A DNA stretch of 64,000 nt from Paracoccus aminovorans (GCF_001546115.1 NZ_KQ955209.1:952643-1016642), one strand, 5' to 3'; positions 26,278-37,164 are shown, counted from the first letter of the stretch. The notes: generated by a model not told the origin, from the letters alone. Translations and numbers: made by a program.

Positions 26278-28557
26278 ATGGCCTTTTCGCATCTTCTGCA
26301 ATCTGCCCGCCGGGGCCTGTGGCTGGCTGCGCTATGCCTGCTCTTGCCCCTTGTCTGCGGCGCGGCCCAGGCGCTGACCCTGGCCGAGGCGCTGGACAAG
26401 ACCCCGCCCACGCAGCTTTTCGCCGAGGCGGACGCTTACGGCACGCCGCAGGGCGATCCGGCCATCGTGCCGGTGCTGAAGGGCGACCAGACGCTGGGCT
26501 ATGCCTATCTCAACAGCGATTTCACCGCCTCGACCGGCTATTCCGGCAAGCCGATCCGGATCGTGGTCGGCATCGACGCCAAGGGCGTGATTCGCGGCAT
26601 CAACCTGGTCGAGCATCACGAGCCGATCGTGCTGATCGGCATCCCCGAGGCCAAGGTTCTGGCCGCGCTGAACGGGCTGATCGGCAGCGACCTGGGCCGC
26701 GTCGCGCGCGGCGAGGTGAAGCCGCCGCAGGCCGAAATCGTCTCGGGCGCCACGGTCACGGTGCTGGTGATGGGCGACAGCATCGTGCGCTCGGCGGTCA
26801 AGCTGATCCGCTCGGGCCGGCTCGACGGCCGCGCCGCCGGTCCGGCGCCCCAGGCGGTGCGGCGCGAACTGGACCCGGCCGTGACCCAGACCGCGGATTG
26901 GCAGACGCTTCTGGGCGACGGCTCGGTGCGCGGGCTGGTGCTGAGCGTGGGCGAGGTCAGCAAGGCCTTCGCCGATGCCGGCCAGCCCGCCGCCGCCGGC
27001 CACCCCGAGGCCGCGGACCCCGAGGCGGATTTCATCAATCTTTACATGGCGCCGGTCTCGGTCCCCGCCATCGGCCGCAGCCTGCTGGGCGACGTCGCCT
27101 ATGACCGGCTGGCGGCCAAGCTGAAGCCCGGCCAGGCGGCGCTGCTGGTGGCGGGCGACGGAGCCTATTCCTTCAAGGGCTCGGGCTATGTGCGCGGCGG
27201 CATCTTCGACCGCATCGAGCTGATGCAGGACGGCCAGGGCCTGCGCTTCAAGGACCACGACCACACCCGCATCCCGGTGCTGGCCGCCCAGGGCGCGCCG
27301 CGGCTGAAGGAGATCGCGCTGTTCGTGGTGCCGCAGGACTTCACCTTCGACGTGACCCAGCCCTTCGACCTGCAATTGCTGGTCCAGCGCCAGACCCAGG
27401 GCCGGGACAAGGCCACGCTGCCCTTCGACCTGGCCTATCAGATCCCGGAACGCTACCTGCTGCCGGCCCCCGAACCCGAGCCGGCGCCCGCCGCCCAGCC
27501 CGAGCCGCAGGCCCGTGCCCAGGTCGGCCAGCCCGCGCCCGAGGACGACGGCCCGGCGCTGTGGAAAAGCATGTGGCAGATGAACCATGTCCAGATCGCC
27601 ATCCTTGGCGTGGCGCTGGCGGTGCTGACGGCGATCTTCTTCTTCCAGGACGTGCTGACGAAATACCCGCGCACCTTCCTGTGGGTGCGGCGCGCCTATC
27701 TGACCTTCACCCTGGTCTGGCTGGGCTGGATGGTCCACACCCAGCTATCGGTCGTGAACGTGCTGACCTTCTTCAACGCGCTGCTCTCGGGCTTTTCCTG
27801 GGAATATTTCCTGTCGGCGCCCTTGGTCTTCATCCTGTGGTGTTCGGTCGCGGCGGGGCTGCTGTTCTGGGGCCGCGGGCCGTTCTGCGGCTGGCTCTGC
27901 CCCTTCGGCGCGCTGCAGGAGCTGTCGAACACCGTCGCGCGCTGGCTGCGCTTTCCGCAGATCACCCTGCCCTGGGGGCTGCACGAACGGCTGTGGCCGA
28001 TCAAGTACATGATCTTCCTGGGGTTGTTCGGCCTGTCGCTCTATTCACTGTCGGATGCCGAGATCTATGCCGAGGTCGAACCGTTCAAGACCGCGATCAT
28101 CCTGAAATTCATGCGCGAATGGGGCTTCGTTCTGTTCGCCCTGGCCTGCCTGCTGCCCGGGCTGTTCATCGAGCGCTTCTATTGCCGCTACATGTGCCCC
28201 CTGGGCGCGGCGCTGGCGATCCCGGGGCGCATGCGCATGTTCGAATGGCTGAAGCGCTGGCCGGAATGCGGCAGCCCCTGCCAGCGCTGCGCCAACGATT
28301 GCCCGGTCCAGGCCATCCACCCCGAGGGCCAGATCAATGTCAACGAATGCATCTACTGCATGAATTGCCAGGTGCTCTATCACGACGACACCCGCTGCCC
28401 GCACATGATCACCGTCAAGGCCCGCCGCGAAAAGATCGCCCGCAGCGCCGCGCCGAAACCGGCACCCGCGGCAGCGCCCAAGACGGCCCGCGCACAACCC
28501 CCGGCCTTCCGCGCGCAGCAGGCCGCAACGCAACCCCCCGATCTCAAAGGAGCTTGA
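26278..28557 (+). CDS. nosR: NosR, membrane flavo-iron-sulfur protein of N2O reduction
   Basis: 759 residues. Signal sequence to AAQA at about 30; a periplasmic FMN-binding domain with the flavin-attachment-type motif SGAT (in [10 protein letters not shown]); a proline-rich linker near 405-440; several membrane helices with the CP motifs [16 protein letters not shown] and [10 protein letters not shown]; and two 4Fe-4S ferredoxin-like motifs near the C-terminus (CQRCANDCP and CIYCMNCQ). Start at MAFSHLLQS by GGAG and by the signal peptide. It supports nosZ expression and passes quinol electrons toward NosZ. Confidence 0.95.
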   Translation: MAFSHLLQSARRGLWLAALCLLLPLVCGAAQALTLAEALDKTPPTQLFAEADAYGTPQGDPAIVPVLKGDQTLGYAYLNSDFTASTGYSGKPIRIVVGIDAKGVIRGINLVEHHEPIVLIGIPEAKVLAALNGLIGSDLGRVARGEVKPPQAEIVSGATVTVLVMGDSIVRSAVKLIRSGRLDGRAAGPAPQAVRRELDPAVTQTADWQTLLGDGSVRGLVLSVGEVSKAFADAGQPAAAGHPEAADPEADFINLYMAPVSVPAIGRSLLGDVAYDRLAAKLKPGQAALLVAGDGAYSFKGSGYVRGGIFDRIELMQDGQGLRFKDHDHTRIPVLAAQGAPRLKEIALFVVPQDFTFDVTQPFDLQLLVQRQTQGRDKATLPFDLAYQIPERYLLPAPEPEPAPAAQPEPQARAQVGQPAPEDDGPALWKSMWQMNHVQIAILGVALAVLTAIFFFQDVLTKYPRTFLWVRRAYLTFTLVWLGWMVHTQLSVVNVLTFFNALLSGFSWEYFLSAPLVFILWCSVAAGLLFWGRGPFCGWLCPFGALQELSNTVARWLRFPQITLPWGLHERLWPIKYMIFLGLFGLSLYSLSDAEIYAEVEPFKTAIILKFMREWGFVLFALACLLPGLFIERFYCRYMCPLGAALAIPGRMRMFEWLKRWPECGSPCQRCANDCPVQAIHPEGQINVNECIYCMNCQVLYHDDTRCPHMITVKARREKIARSAAPKPAPAAAPKTARAQPPAFRAQQAATQPPDLKGA

Positions 28558-28558
28558 G

Positions 28559-30487
28559 ATGACCGAAGACAGTGATATGCGGCTGAACCGCCGCCAGTTG
28601 CTTGGCACCACGGTGGCCGCCGCCGCCGGCGGTTTTGCGCCGCGCGCCGTGATCGGTGCGGGCACCGGCCTTGCCGCGGCTGCCGCCGCCGGCCCGGCCT
28701 TGGCGCAGGGCTCGCCCGGCAACCAGGAATATGTCGTGCATCCGGGCGAGCTGGACGAATACTATGTCTTTGTTTCGGGCGGCCAGTCCGGCGAGATCCG
28801 AATCGTCGGCCTGCCCTCGATGCGCGAATTGATGCGCATTCCGGTCTTCAACCGCGACGGCGCCACCGGCTGGGGCCAGACCAACGAATCGCGCAAGGTG
28901 CTGACCGAGGGGCTGACCCCCGAGACGGCCGAGTTCCTGAAGGACAAGGGCGGCGTCTACCTGAACGGCGACCTGCACCATCCGCATCCGTCGCAAACGG
29001 ATGGCACCTATGACGGCCGCTATCTTTTTGCCAATGACAAGGCCAACACCCGCGTCTGCCGCGTCCGTCTGGACGTGATGAAATGCGACAAGATCATCGA
29101 ACTGCCGAACCAGCACACCGTGCACGGGCTGCGGGTGCAGAAATACCCGCGCACTGGCTATGTCTTCGCCAATGGCGAGGACGGCGTGCCGCTGCCCAAC
29201 GACGGCACCGTGCTGGACGATCCCAAGCAGTATTTCTCGATCTTCTCGGCCATCGACGGCGACACGATGCAGGTGGCCTGGCAGATCAAGGTGGACGGCA
29301 ACCTCGACAACGTCGATGCCGACTACCAGGGCAAATACGCCTTTGCCACCTGCTACAACTCGGAAGGCGGCGTGACGCTGGAAGAGACCATGGAGAAGGA
29401 CCAGGACTGGCTGACCGTCTTCAACATCCAGGCCATCGAGGCCGCCGTGAAGGCCGAAGAGGGCGAGGTCCTGAACGGCGTGCGCGTGCTGGACGGCACC
29501 GGCGAAAAGAACAAGCTGGTGCGCTATATCCCGGTGCCGAACGGCCCGCATGGCATCAACACCGCGCCGGATGGCATCCATATCGTCGCCGCCGGCAAGC
29601 TTTCGCCCACGGTCACCGTGTTCGATGTGCGCAAGTTCGACGATCTCTTCGCCGACAAGATCCAGGGCCGCGACTGCGTGGTGGCCGAGCCGGAGCTGGG
29701 CCTTGGCCCGCTGCACACCGCCTATGACGGCAAGGGCAACGCCTATACCACGCTGTTCATCGACAGCCAGATCTGCAAGTGGAACATCGAGGACGCCATC
29801 AAGGCCTATCAGGGCGAAAAGGTCGACCCGATCCGGCAGAAGCTGGACGTGCACTACCAGCCCGGCCACAACCACACCTCGATGGGCCAGACCAAGGAAG
29901 CGGACGGCAAATGGCTGATCTCGCTCAACAAGTTCTCGAAGGACCGCTTCCTGAACGTCGGGCCGCTGAAGCCGGAATGCGACCAGCTGATCGACATCTC
30001 GGGCGACGAGATGAAGATCGTGCACGACAACCCGACCTTTGCCGAGCCGCATGACGCGACCATCGTGCATGCCTCGAAGATCAACCCGGTCTCGGTCTGG
30101 GACCGCAACGATCCGTTCTTTGCCGATGCCGTCGAGCAGGCGAAAAAGGACGGCATCGACCTGACGGCCGACAGCGAGGTGATCCGCGACGGCAACAAGG
30201 TCCGGGTCTACATGACCTCCTCGGCGCCGGCCTTCGGGCTGGACAGCTTCACCGTCAAGCAGGGCGACGAGGTGACGGTCTATGTCACCAATATCGACGA
30301 TGTCGAGGACCTGACCCACGGCTTTTCGATCATCAACTACGGCATCAACATGGAGGTGGCGCCGCAGGCGACCGCGTCCGTCACCTTCACGGCCCAGCGG
30401 CCGGGCGTCTACTGGTATTACTGCTCGTGGTTCTGCCATGCCATGCACATGGAGATGAAGGGCCGCATGCTGGTGGAAAAAGCCTGA
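28559..30487 (+). CDS. nosZ: nitrous oxide reductase, clade I (Tat type)
   Basis: 642 residues, periplasmic multicopper enzyme reducing N2O to N2. A Tat signal ([17 protein letters not shown]) marks it as clade I. The seven-bladed propeller contains [16 protein letters not shown], with CuZ histidines. The C-terminal cupredoxin domain has the CuA set C622, C626, H630 and M633 in [20 protein letters not shown] precedes the ATG, one base after the nosR stop. All copper ligands I can check by eye are present. Confidence 0.98.
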   Translation: MTEDSDMRLNRRQLLGTTVAAAAGGFAPRAVIGAGTGLAAAAAAGPALAQGSPGNQEYVVHPGELDEYYVFVSGGQSGEIRIVGLPSMRELMRIPVFNRDGATGWGQTNESRKVLTEGLTPETAEFLKDKGGVYLNGDLHHPHPSQTDGTYDGRYLFANDKANTRVCRVRLDVMKCDKIIELPNQHTVHGLRVQKYPRTGYVFANGEDGVPLPNDGTVLDDPKQYFSIFSAIDGDTMQVAWQIKVDGNLDNVDADYQGKYAFATCYNSEGGVTLEETMEKDQDWLTVFNIQAIEAAVKAEEGEVLNGVRVLDGTGEKNKLVRYIPVPNGPHGINTAPDGIHIVAAGKLSPTVTVFDVRKFDDLFADKIQGRDCVVAEPELGLGPLHTAYDGKGNAYTTLFIDSQICKWNIEDAIKAYQGEKVDPIRQKLDVHYQPGHNHTSMGQTKEADGKWLISLNKFSKDRFLNVGPLKPECDQLIDISGDEMKIVHDNPTFAEPHDATIVHASKINPVSVWDRNDPFFADAVEQAKKDGIDLTADSEVIRDGNKVRVYMTSSAPAFGLDSFTVKQGDEVTVYVTNIDDVEDLTHGFSIINYGINMEVAPQATASVTFTAQRPGVYWYYCSWFCHAMHMEMKGRMLVEKA

Positions 30488-31812
30488 TGCGCCTGTCCCT
30501 TGCCCTGCTGCTGATCTGCCTGGCCTCGCCGCTTGCGGCGCGGGTCTGGCAGCCGGCCGACGATGCCGCGCTGGCATCGGCGCTGGACCAGGCGCGGGCA
30601 GGGGACGAGATCGTGCTGGGGGCCGGGCGCTGGCGCGGCCCCCTGCTGATCGAGACACCGCTGACCCTGCGCGGCGAAGCCGGCGCCGTGGTCGACGGCC
30701 GGGGCCAGGGGCATGTGATCGCGGTCGACGCCCCGGACGTGCGCATCACCGGGCTTGCCGTCACCGGCTCGGGCAGCGATCTCGACAAGATGGATTCCGG
30801 CATCTTCCTGACCAAGCGCGCCACCGGCGCGCGGGTGGACGGCAATGTGCTGACCGACAACCTGCATGGCATCCGCATCCAGGGCGCGCGCGACAGCCTG
30901 GTGGCCGACAACCGCATCGAGGGCCGGCGCGGCCGGCAATCCGAGCTGGGCAACGGCGTCAGCGTCTGGAACGCCCCCGGCGCCGTGGTCGAGGGCAACA
31001 AGATCACTCTTGGCCGCGACGGCATCTTCGTCTCGGTCTCCAAGAAGAACGTGTTCCGGGGCAATGACATCCACGGCACACGCTTCGCCATCCATTACAT
31101 GAACACTGCCGACAGCACGATCGAGGGGAACCGCTCGCGCGACAATACAATGGGTTACGCGATCATGTTCTCAAATCGGTTGAAGATCATCGGCAACCGC
31201 TCGGACAACGACCGCGACTACGGCCTGCTCCTGAATTCTGCCAATCATTCGGTGATCGAAGGCAATGTCGTCACCGGCCATCCCGCCGCCGAGGAACGCT
31301 GGCGCGACAGCGGCCAAAGCGCCGAGGCCGGCGTTCCCGCCGCCGATCCCGCCGCGGGGGGCAGCCGCATCGCGCCGGAAAAATGCGTCTTCATCTATGA
31401 CACCAACAAGAACAGCTTCATCGGCAACCGCTTCGAGGGCTGCGCCATCGGCGTGCATTTCACCGCCGGCGCCGAGGGCAACCGCATGAGCCGCAACGAT
31501 TTCATCGGCAACCGCATCCAGGTGAAATATGTCGGCACCCGCTATCTGGAATGGTCGCTGGACGGCATCGGCAACTATTGGTCCGACAATGCCGCCTTCG
31601 ACCTGGACGGCGACGGGCTGGCCGACAGTCCCTATCGCCCGAACGACATGGTGGACAAGGTGATGTGGACCGCGCCGCAGGCCCGGTTGCTGCTGACCAG
31701 CCCCGCCGTGCAGATCCTGCGCTTCGCGCAAAGCCGCTTCCCCGCGCTGCTGCCGGGCGGCGTCACCGACAGCCATGCGCTGATGCGCCCGAATTCCGAA
31801 AGGCCGCTGTAG
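30487..31812 (+). CDS. nosD: NosD, periplasmic copper-maturation protein
   Basis: 441 residues. Sec signal [18 protein letters not shown], then repeated short beta-helix units (VDGNVLTDNLHGIRIQGARDS, VVEGNKITLGRDGIFV and others) of the CASH/right-handed beta-helix type typical of NosD. The C-terminal NYWSDNAAFDLDGDGLADSPYRP is also characteristic. Works with NosF and NosY in building the CuZ centre. Its ATG overlaps the nosZ stop by one base. Confidence 0.95.
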   Translation: MRLSLALLLICLASPLAARVWQPADDAALASALDQARAGDEIVLGAGRWRGPLLIETPLTLRGEAGAVVDGRGQGHVIAVDAPDVRITGLAVTGSGSDLDKMDSGIFLTKRATGARVDGNVLTDNLHGIRIQGARDSLVADNRIEGRRGRQSELGNGVSVWNAPGAVVEGNKITLGRDGIFVSVSKKNVFRGNDIHGTRFAIHYMNTADSTIEGNRSRDNTMGYAIMFSNRLKIIGNRSDNDRDYGLLLNSANHSVIEGNVVTGHPAAEERWRDSGQSAEAGVPAADPAAGGSRIAPEKCVFIYDTNKNSFIGNRFEGCAIGVHFTAGAEGNRMSRNDFIGNRIQVKYVGTRYLEWSLDGIGNYWSDNAAFDLDGDGLADSPYRPNDMVDKVMWTAPQARLLLTSPAVQILRFAQSRFPALLPGGVTDSHALMRPNSERPL

Positions 31813-32646
31813 ATGACCGTGATCCTTGACCGCGTCAGCAAGCTCTATAGCGGCCGCGCCGTGGTCAGCGACCTGTCCTATGCGCTGGAGCCGGGGCAGG
31901 TGGTGGCGCTGGTCGGCCATAACGGCGCCGGCAAGACCACGCAGATCAAGATGATGCTGGGCCTGACCCGCCCCGATGGCGGCGAGCTGACCGTGCTGGG
32001 CGCCGATCCCGGCGACAAGGCGGCGCGGCGTGCGCTTGGCTATCTGCCGGAAAGCGTGCAGTTCCACCTGGCCTTTTCCGGGCGCGAGACGCTGGGCTTC
32101 TATGCCCGGCTGAAGGGCCTGCCGGCGCGCGGTCACGACGCGCTTTTCGCCCGCGTCGGGCTGTCGGAGGCCGCCGACCGGCCGGTGCGCACCTATTCCA
32201 AGGGCATGCGGCAACGTCTGGGCCTGGCGCAGGCGCTCTTGGGCGATCCGCGCCTGCTGCTTCTGGACGAGCCGACCTCGGGTCTCGACCCGGCGCTCCG
32301 GCGCGAGCTTTACGGCATCGTCGCCGAACGGGCGCAGGCGGGGGCGACGGTGCTTCTGTCCTCGCACGCGCTGACCGAGCTGGAAGGCCATGCCGAGCGG
32401 GTCATCGTGCTGAACCGCGGCCGCAAGATCGCCGACGGAACGCTCGAGGAGTTGCGGGCGCTGGCCGGGCTGCCCTCGCGCCTGTCCTGCGTCTTGGACG
32501 GCGCGCCGCGGCGCATCGAACTGGGCCAGGACGAGAAGCCTGCCGTGCTGCGCGCGCTCCTGGACCAGGGCGCGACCCGGATCACGCTGGAGGATCCCAG
32601 CCTCGACGATATCTATGCCCATTTCCTGCAACGCGAGGCCGCCTGA
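31813..32646 (+). CDS. nosF: NosF, ABC-type ATPase for NosZ maturation
   Basis: 277 residues. Walker A GHNGAGKTTQIK (about 37-48), ABC signature YSKGMRQRLGLAQ (about 129-141), Walker B LLLLDEPTSGLD, and switch histidine in LLSSHALTELE. It energises the NosFY transporter, which works with NosD. Immediately adjacent to the nosD stop, with no gap. Confidence 0.96.
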   Translation: MTVILDRVSKLYSGRAVVSDLSYALEPGQVVALVGHNGAGKTTQIKMMLGLTRPDGGELTVLGADPGDKAARRALGYLPESVQFHLAFSGRETLGFYARLKGLPARGHDALFARVGLSEAADRPVRTYSKGMRQRLGLAQALLGDPRLLLLDEPTSGLDPALRRELYGIVAERAQAGATVLLSSHALTELEGHAERVIVLNRGRKIADGTLEELRALAGLPSRLSCVLDGAPRRIELGQDEKPAVLRALLDQGATRITLEDPSLDDIYAHFLQREAA

Positions 32647-33464
32647 TGTCCGCGATCCTGACCATTGCCCGCCGCGAACTGGCCGAAGGGGTGCGCAACC
32701 GCTGGGTGGTCTCGATGACCGCCGTCATGGCGGCGCTGGCCGGGGCCATCGCCGCCCTGGGCTCGGCGCCGACCGGCTCGACCGCGACCGGGGCGCTGGA
32801 CGTGGTGGTGGTGGGGCTGGCGAGCCTGACCATCTTCCTGGTGCCGCTGATCGCGCTGCTGCTCTCGCATGACAGCATCACCCGCGAGGCCGAGCGCGGC
32901 ACCCTGCTGCTGCTGCTGAGCCACCCCTTGGCGCGCTGGCAGGTCGTCGCCGGCAAGTTCCTGGGCCAGCTCGCCATCTTGGCACTGGCGACGGTGATCG
33001 GCTTCGGCTGCGCCGCCGTCTTCGTGATCTGGCGCCACGGCGCCGAGGGCTGGCAGGCCTTCGCCTTCATGACCGCCGTCTCGGTGCTGCTGGGCGCGGT
33101 GTTCCTGGGGCTGGGGGTGCTGGCCTCGAGCATGGTGCAGGAAAGCTCGACCGCCGCCGGCATCGCCATCGGGCTATGGCTGTTCTTCGTCGCGCTTTAC
33201 GACATGGCGCTGCTGGCGGCGCTGGTGGCGCGCGGCGGCCATGCCGTGCCGGGCGGGCTGATGGACGCGGCGCTGCTGGCCAACCCGACCGACGCCTATC
33301 GCCTGCTGACGCTGGGCGAGGGCAGCGCCGCCCTGCTGTCGGGCATGGGCGGGGTCTATGACAATTCCCACCTGACGCCGGCGCTTCTGGCCGGGGCGCT
33401 GCTGGCCTGGTGCCTGGCGCCGCTGGCGCTGGCCATGACCGTATTCGCGCGGAGGAACCTCTAG
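32646..33464 (+). CDS. nosY: NosY, ABC-type permease for NosZ maturation
   Basis: 272 residues with six hydrophobic segments and the ABC-2 type layout, starting ILTIARRELAEGVRNRWV, a typical NosY head. Membrane partner of NosF. ATG overlaps the nosF stop (TGATG). Confidence 0.95.
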   Translation: MSAILTIARRELAEGVRNRWVVSMTAVMAALAGAIAALGSAPTGSTATGALDVVVVGLASLTIFLVPLIALLLSHDSITREAERGTLLLLLSHPLARWQVVAGKFLGQLAILALATVIGFGCAAVFVIWRHGAEGWQAFAFMTAVSVLLGAVFLGLGVLASSMVQESSTAAGIAIGLWLFFVALYDMALLAALVARGGHAVPGGLMDAALLANPTDAYRLLTLGEGSAALLSGMGGVYDNSHLTPALLAGALLAWCLAPLALAMTVFARRNL

Positions 33465-33992
33465 ATGAAACCCTTGCTGATCGCCGCCCTGCTGGTGCTG
33501 CCGCTGATGGGCTGCAAGCAGGATGCCGCCGCCACCCTGCCGCCCGAGACCATGACCGCCGAGGCCGTCGGCCGCTATTGCGGCATGAACCTGATCGAGC
33601 ACGAAGGGCCCAAGGGCCAGGTGGTGCTGTCGAAGGACATGGGCGCCTATTGGTTCTCCTCGGCCCGCGACACGGTGGCCTTCACCATGATGCCGGATGA
33701 GGTCAAGGATTACGGCGGGCTCTATGTCTCGGACATGGCCAAGGCGGAAAGCTGGGCCGATCCCGGCGCCGACAACTGGATCGACGCCAGGAAAGCCTTC
33801 TATGTCGTCGGCGCCAAGGTCGAGGCGGCAATGGGCGGGGCCGAGATCGTGCCCTTCGGCACCCGCGGCGGTGCCGAGGATTTCGCCCGGGAAAAAGGCG
33901 GCACGGTGCAAAGCTTCGACGAACTGACCCCGGACGAGGTGCTGGGCGGCGGGGCCGACACCGATCAGGCGGAGGCTGACCATGCGCATTGA
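33465..33992 (+). CDS. nosL: NosL, copper-binding lipoprotein
   Basis: 175 residues. Lipobox LMGC with the lipidated cysteine at residue 17. The conserved CGMNL of the NosL family follows (GRYCGMNLIEHEGPKGQ), with a Met-rich surface (TMMPDEV) that can bind Cu(I). Delivers copper to NosZ in the periplasm. Overlaps nosX by 11 bases. Confidence 0.95.
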   Translation: MKPLLIAALLVLPLMGCKQDAAATLPPETMTAEAVGRYCGMNLIEHEGPKGQVVLSKDMGAYWFSSARDTVAFTMMPDEVKDYGGLYVSDMAKAESWADPGADNWIDARKAFYVVGAKVEAAMGGAEIVPFGTRGGAEDFAREKGGTVQSFDELTPDEVLGGGADTDQAEADHAH

Positions 33993-34911
33993 CCGCCGCC
34001 GCTTTCTGACCATCTCGGCCGCCGTCGCCGGGGCGGCGCTGCTCTCGCCGCGCGGGCTCTTGGCGGCGCCGCAGGCGACGGTCTGGCGCGGCCAGGCCAT
34101 GGGTGCGCCGACCACGCTGATCCTGAACCATCCTGACCCGGCCCGCGCCCAGGTCCTGCTGCGCGAGACCGCGGCCGAGCTGCGCCGGCTCGAGGCGATC
34201 TTCACCCTCTATCGCGCCGAATCCGAGCTGTCGCGGCTGAACCGCGACGGCTACCTGCTGGCCCCGAGCCCCGAGATGCTGGCGGCGCTGCGGCTGGCCT
34301 CGGATGTCCACGCCGCGACCGGCGGCCGCTTCGACCCGACTGTGCAGCCGCTGTGGCGCGCCTATGCCGCGGGCGATGCGCAGGCCATTGCGGCGGCGCG
34401 GCCCAGCCTGGGTTTCCAGCGCATCCGCATCAGCCGCGAACGCATCCTGATGGCGCCGGGCCAGGCGCTGACGCTGAACGGCATCGCCCAGGGGGTCATC
34501 ACCGACCGCATCACCGATCTGCTGCGCGCCGGCGGGGCCGAGCACACGCTGGTCGACATGGGCGAATTCCGCGCCATCGGCGGGCGCAGCGCGCATGAGC
34601 CCTGGGCCGTCACGCTGGCCGGCGGCGGGCAGGCGCTGCTCACCGACCGCGCGCTGGCCACCACCGAGGCGCGCGGCTTCTGCTTCGACGCCGAGGGCAA
34701 GCTGCCGCAGCTGATCGATCCCGCCACCGGCACGGCGCGCACGGATTGGGCGCGCGTCTCGGTCATCGCCGACAGCGCCGGGCTGGCGGATGGGCTTTCG
34801 ACCGGACTCAGCCTCGCGCCCGCGCCGGCGATCCGGGCAGCGCTCGACCGCCTGCCGGGGGTCGAGGTGCGGGTTCTGGATGCCGAGGGGCGGGAACTGC
34901 GCTTTACCTGA
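33982..34911 (+). CDS. nosX: NosX, ApbE-type FMN transferase
   Basis: 309 residues. Tat signal IDRRRFLTISAAVAGAA, then an ApbE domain (WRGQAMGAPTTL, ETAAELRRLEAIFTLYRAESELSRLN, TLVDMGEFRAIGG). It attaches FMN covalently to NosR (family knowledge), so NosR can cycle electrons to NosZ. An in-operon copy is typical of Paracoccus and relatives. Confidence 0.95.
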   Translation: MRIDRRRFLTISAAVAGAALLSPRGLLAAPQATVWRGQAMGAPTTLILNHPDPARAQVLLRETAAELRRLEAIFTLYRAESELSRLNRDGYLLAPSPEMLAALRLASDVHAATGGRFDPTVQPLWRAYAAGDAQAIAAARPSLGFQRIRISRERILMAPGQALTLNGIAQGVITDRITDLLRAGGAEHTLVDMGEFRAIGGRSAHEPWAVTLAGGGQALLTDRALATTEARGFCFDAEGKLPQLIDPATGTARTDWARVSVIADSAGLADGLSTGLSLAPAPAIRAALDRLPGVEVRVLDAEGRELRFT

Positions 34912-34940
34912 CACGATACAGCCACAGGGGAGGAGAACCC

Positions 34941-35441
34941 ATGGAGCCCGAGATCGTCACGCTGGATGTTCGCCCGATCCTGGCCCAGGGCGACGAGCCC
35001 CTGGGCGTGATCCTGGCGGCGGTCGATGGCCTGTCGCAGGGTCAGGTCCTGCGCCTGATCGCGCCGTTTCGCCCGGTGCCGCTGTTCCGGGTCATGGCCC
35101 GGCGCGGCTATGAGCACAGCGAGACCCGGCTGGCCGACAAGGGCTGGCAGATCGACTTCGCCCCCGCCGCGCGTGGGCTGGGCGCAGGCAGCGCGCTCGA
35201 CGCCTTCGGCTGGCCCGAGCCGATGGCGCATCTGGACCTGACCGACCGCAGCCCGGACGAGGCGGCGCAGCGTCTGCTCGCGACCTTCCAGCGCATCCCG
35301 CCGGGCGACGTGCTGTTCGCGCTGCTGGCCGAGGAGCCGGCGGCGCTGCTGGCCGAGCTGGGCGCGGCCGGGCACCAGTGGGCCGGAAACCCCGCCACCG
35401 ATGGCAGCGGGTTCCGGCTTCTGCTGCGCCGAAAGGGCTGA
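34941..35441 (+). CDS. DUF2249 protein (tandem domains)
   Basis: 166 residues made of two similar halves. The first starts EIVTLDVRPILAQGDEPLGVILAAVDGLSQGQVLRL with the DUF2249 fold, and the second starts HLDLTDRSPDEAAQRLLATFQRIPPGDVLFALL. Soluble, no metal motif. DUF2249 genes recur in denitrification loci; their role is not established. GGGGAGGAG precedes the ATG. Starts 30 bases after nosX, so probably in the nos transcript. Confidence 0.8.
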   Translation: MEPEIVTLDVRPILAQGDEPLGVILAAVDGLSQGQVLRLIAPFRPVPLFRVMARRGYEHSETRLADKGWQIDFAPAARGLGAGSALDAFGWPEPMAHLDLTDRSPDEAAQRLLATFQRIPPGDVLFALLAEEPAALLAELGAAGHQWAGNPATDGSGFRLLLRRKG

Positions 35442-35447
35442 GGCGGA

Positions 35448-36656
35448 TCAGGCGCGCAGGTCCTTGCGCGCCCGGATCAGCATCGGGGCATATTCCAGCA
35501 CGTAAAGGCCGAAGCCCAGCATCCAGGCCCCGCCGGCCAGGTGGACCAGCATGTCGTAATCGCCGAATTCCGCCAGCGGCCGCAGCACCGCCGCGGCCCA
35601 GATCGCCACATAGCTGATGCCGGTCAGCGTCGAGGCCGTCAGCGCGCGCCCGGTATGGCCGCGGGTGGCGCGGCCCATGACGGCCAGCATCTCGCCGCCG
35701 ATGGCGCCGACGGCAAAGACATGCAGCGCCCCCGCCGTGCTGAGCAGGCCCAGTCCCGCCAGGCCGATGGCCGCGAAGCCCAGGGCCAGCATGGCATAGC
35801 CGCCGTGCAGCGCCAGCACCAAGGGCTCGGCCCAGGTGCGCCAGCCGCGCCAGCGCAGCATCCGCGCCAAGTTCAGCGCCGCCGCGACCGGGCCCAGCAC
35901 GGCCACGGCCGGGCTTTCCGGCGCCAGCACCCAGGCGGCCAGTGTCACGCCCGAGGCGCAGGCGACCAGCGTGTCGAAACGGTTGTAGGGAATCGGCAGC
36001 GGGCCGGGGCCGCGCCGCGCCAGCCAGTTGCGGGTGAAGCTGGGGGTGATGCGGCCGCCGATGATGACGATCAGCATGATATAGGCCGAGATCGCCAGCC
36101 GCGCCGCCATCCCGGTGTCGCCGCCGCCTAGCGCGGCGAGGTGAAAGCCCAGGTTCGCCAGCGCCAGCACCGTGACGGCGCCCGCGACCTTGAGGTCGCG
36201 CCACTTGCGCCCGGCGATGATCTCGATCGCGAAGACCGCGGCCATGACCGGCAGGAACAGCGCATCCGCCAGCACCCCCAGCCAGACCGCGCCCGCGGGC
36301 GGAAAGGTCAGCGCCAGCCGGCCGATCAGCCACAGCGCCGCCAGCGCCATCAGCGGCCGGCCCGACAGCGGCATGCGCCCGGTCCAGTTCGGCACCGCTG
36401 TCATCAGGAAGCCCGAGAGCACCGCCGAGGCGAAGCCGAACAGCATCTCGTGCATGTGCCAGTTCGCCGCACCGTAATCGCCGCCCGGCTGGGCGTGGCC
36501 GCTGACGGCCGCGACCCACAGCGCCATGGCGAGCACGGCCCAGACCGCGCCGCCCAGGAAGAACGGCCGGAAGCCATAGGAAAACAGCACCGGCCCGGTG
36601 CGCGACAATCCGCGTGGAATGCCGCCCCGAGCCGGTGCAACCTTGGTCTTCGTCAT
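35448..36656 (-). CDS. nnrS: NnrS family membrane protein
   Basis: 402 residues, about twelve membrane helices. NnrS hallmarks are LFSYGFRPFFLGGAVWAV near the N-terminus, NWHMHEMLFGFASAVLSGFLMTAVPNWTGR, and GGRITPSFTRNWL. Haem- and copper-containing protein linked to NO tolerance (family knowledge). Start at MTKTKVAP by AGGAAAGG; the longer frame runs into the downstream hairpin of the pseudoazurin gene. Convergent with DUF2249. Confidence 0.92.
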   Translation of the reverse strand: MTKTKVAPARGGIPRGLSRTGPVLFSYGFRPFFLGGAVWAVLAMALWVAAVSGHAQPGGDYGAANWHMHEMLFGFASAVLSGFLMTAVPNWTGRMPLSGRPLMALAALWLIGRLALTFPPAGAVWLGVLADALFLPVMAAVFAIEIIAGRKWRDLKVAGAVTVLALANLGFHLAALGGGDTGMAARLAISAYIMLIVIIGGRITPSFTRNWLARRGPGPLPIPYNRFDTLVACASGVTLAAWVLAPESPAVAVLGPVAAALNLARMLRWRGWRTWAEPLVLALHGGYAMLALGFAAIGLAGLGLLSTAGALHVFAVGAIGGEMLAVMGRATRGHTGRALTASTLTGISYVAIWAAAVLRPLAEFGDYDMLVHLAGGAWMLGFGLYVLEYAPMLIRARKDLRA

Positions 36657-36685
36657 CCGCGTGCCCTTTCCTGCTCGACGCATTC

Positions 36686-36715
36686 GCCCGTCGCCCGCAA
36701 GGGCCGGCGACGGGC
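36686..36715 (-). terminator. hairpin after the pseudoazurin gene
   Basis: A perfect ten-base stem, GCCCGTCGCC with GGCGACGGGC, around a ten-base loop, 14 bases past the pseudoazurin stop and before nnrS. It separates the two transcripts; no T-tract. Confidence 0.6.
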
Positions 36716-36729
36716 ATCGCGGTATCTGC

Positions 36730-37164
36730 TCAGCGCGTGACCTGCGCCAGTCCGGCATCCATGCGCGCGCGCGCCTTCTTGGGCAGCTTGCCCGTGGCGA
36801 CCGCGTCATAGTTCGAGGCGTCGGCGCCGGCCTGGATCAGCGCCACCATGCCCATGGGCAGGTGCGGCTTGCATTTGACGCCATAGAGGCCGGGCTTGTC
36901 CAGCGTCAGCACGAATTCCTCGTTCAGCTTCGATTCGAACTCGGCCACGCCCTCGGGCAGCATGCCGGGCAGCGAGACGACGTCGTGGCCCTTGTCCTTG
37001 GGCACGAAGGTCACGGTGTCGCCGACCTCGGCCTTCACGAAGGCGGGTTCGAACACCATGGCGCCGTCGGCGCCCTTGTTCATCATCTGCACCTGATGGT
37101 CGGCGGCCAGCGCCGGACCGGCCAACACGCCAAGCGCGAGGGCGATGCTCAGAATGCGTTTCAT
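36730..37164 (-). CDS. pazS: pseudoazurin
   Basis: 144 residues: a 20-residue Sec signal ending PALA, then a 124-residue type 1 blue copper protein. Copper ligands H60, C98, H101 and M106 become 40, 78, 81 and 86 in the mature protein, exactly the pseudoazurin numbering. Periplasmic electron carrier to nitrite, NO and N2O reductases. AGGAGA precedes the ATG. An FNR-type palindrome lies about 62 bases upstream. Confidence 0.96.
   Translation of the reverse strand: MKRILSIALALGVLAGPALAADHQVQMMNKGADGAMVFEPAFVKAEVGDTVTFVPKDKGHDVVSLPGMLPEGVAEFESKLNEEFVLTLDKPGLYGVKCKPHLPMGMVALIQAGADASNYDAVATGKLPKKARARMDAGLAQVTR

Noticed and set aside
35092..36717. Long minus-strand frame of 541 codons overlapping nnrS
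   Set aside because: It is the other-frame shadow of nnrS, Arg/Ala/Gly-rich without membrane segments, and it overlaps the DUF2249 gene.
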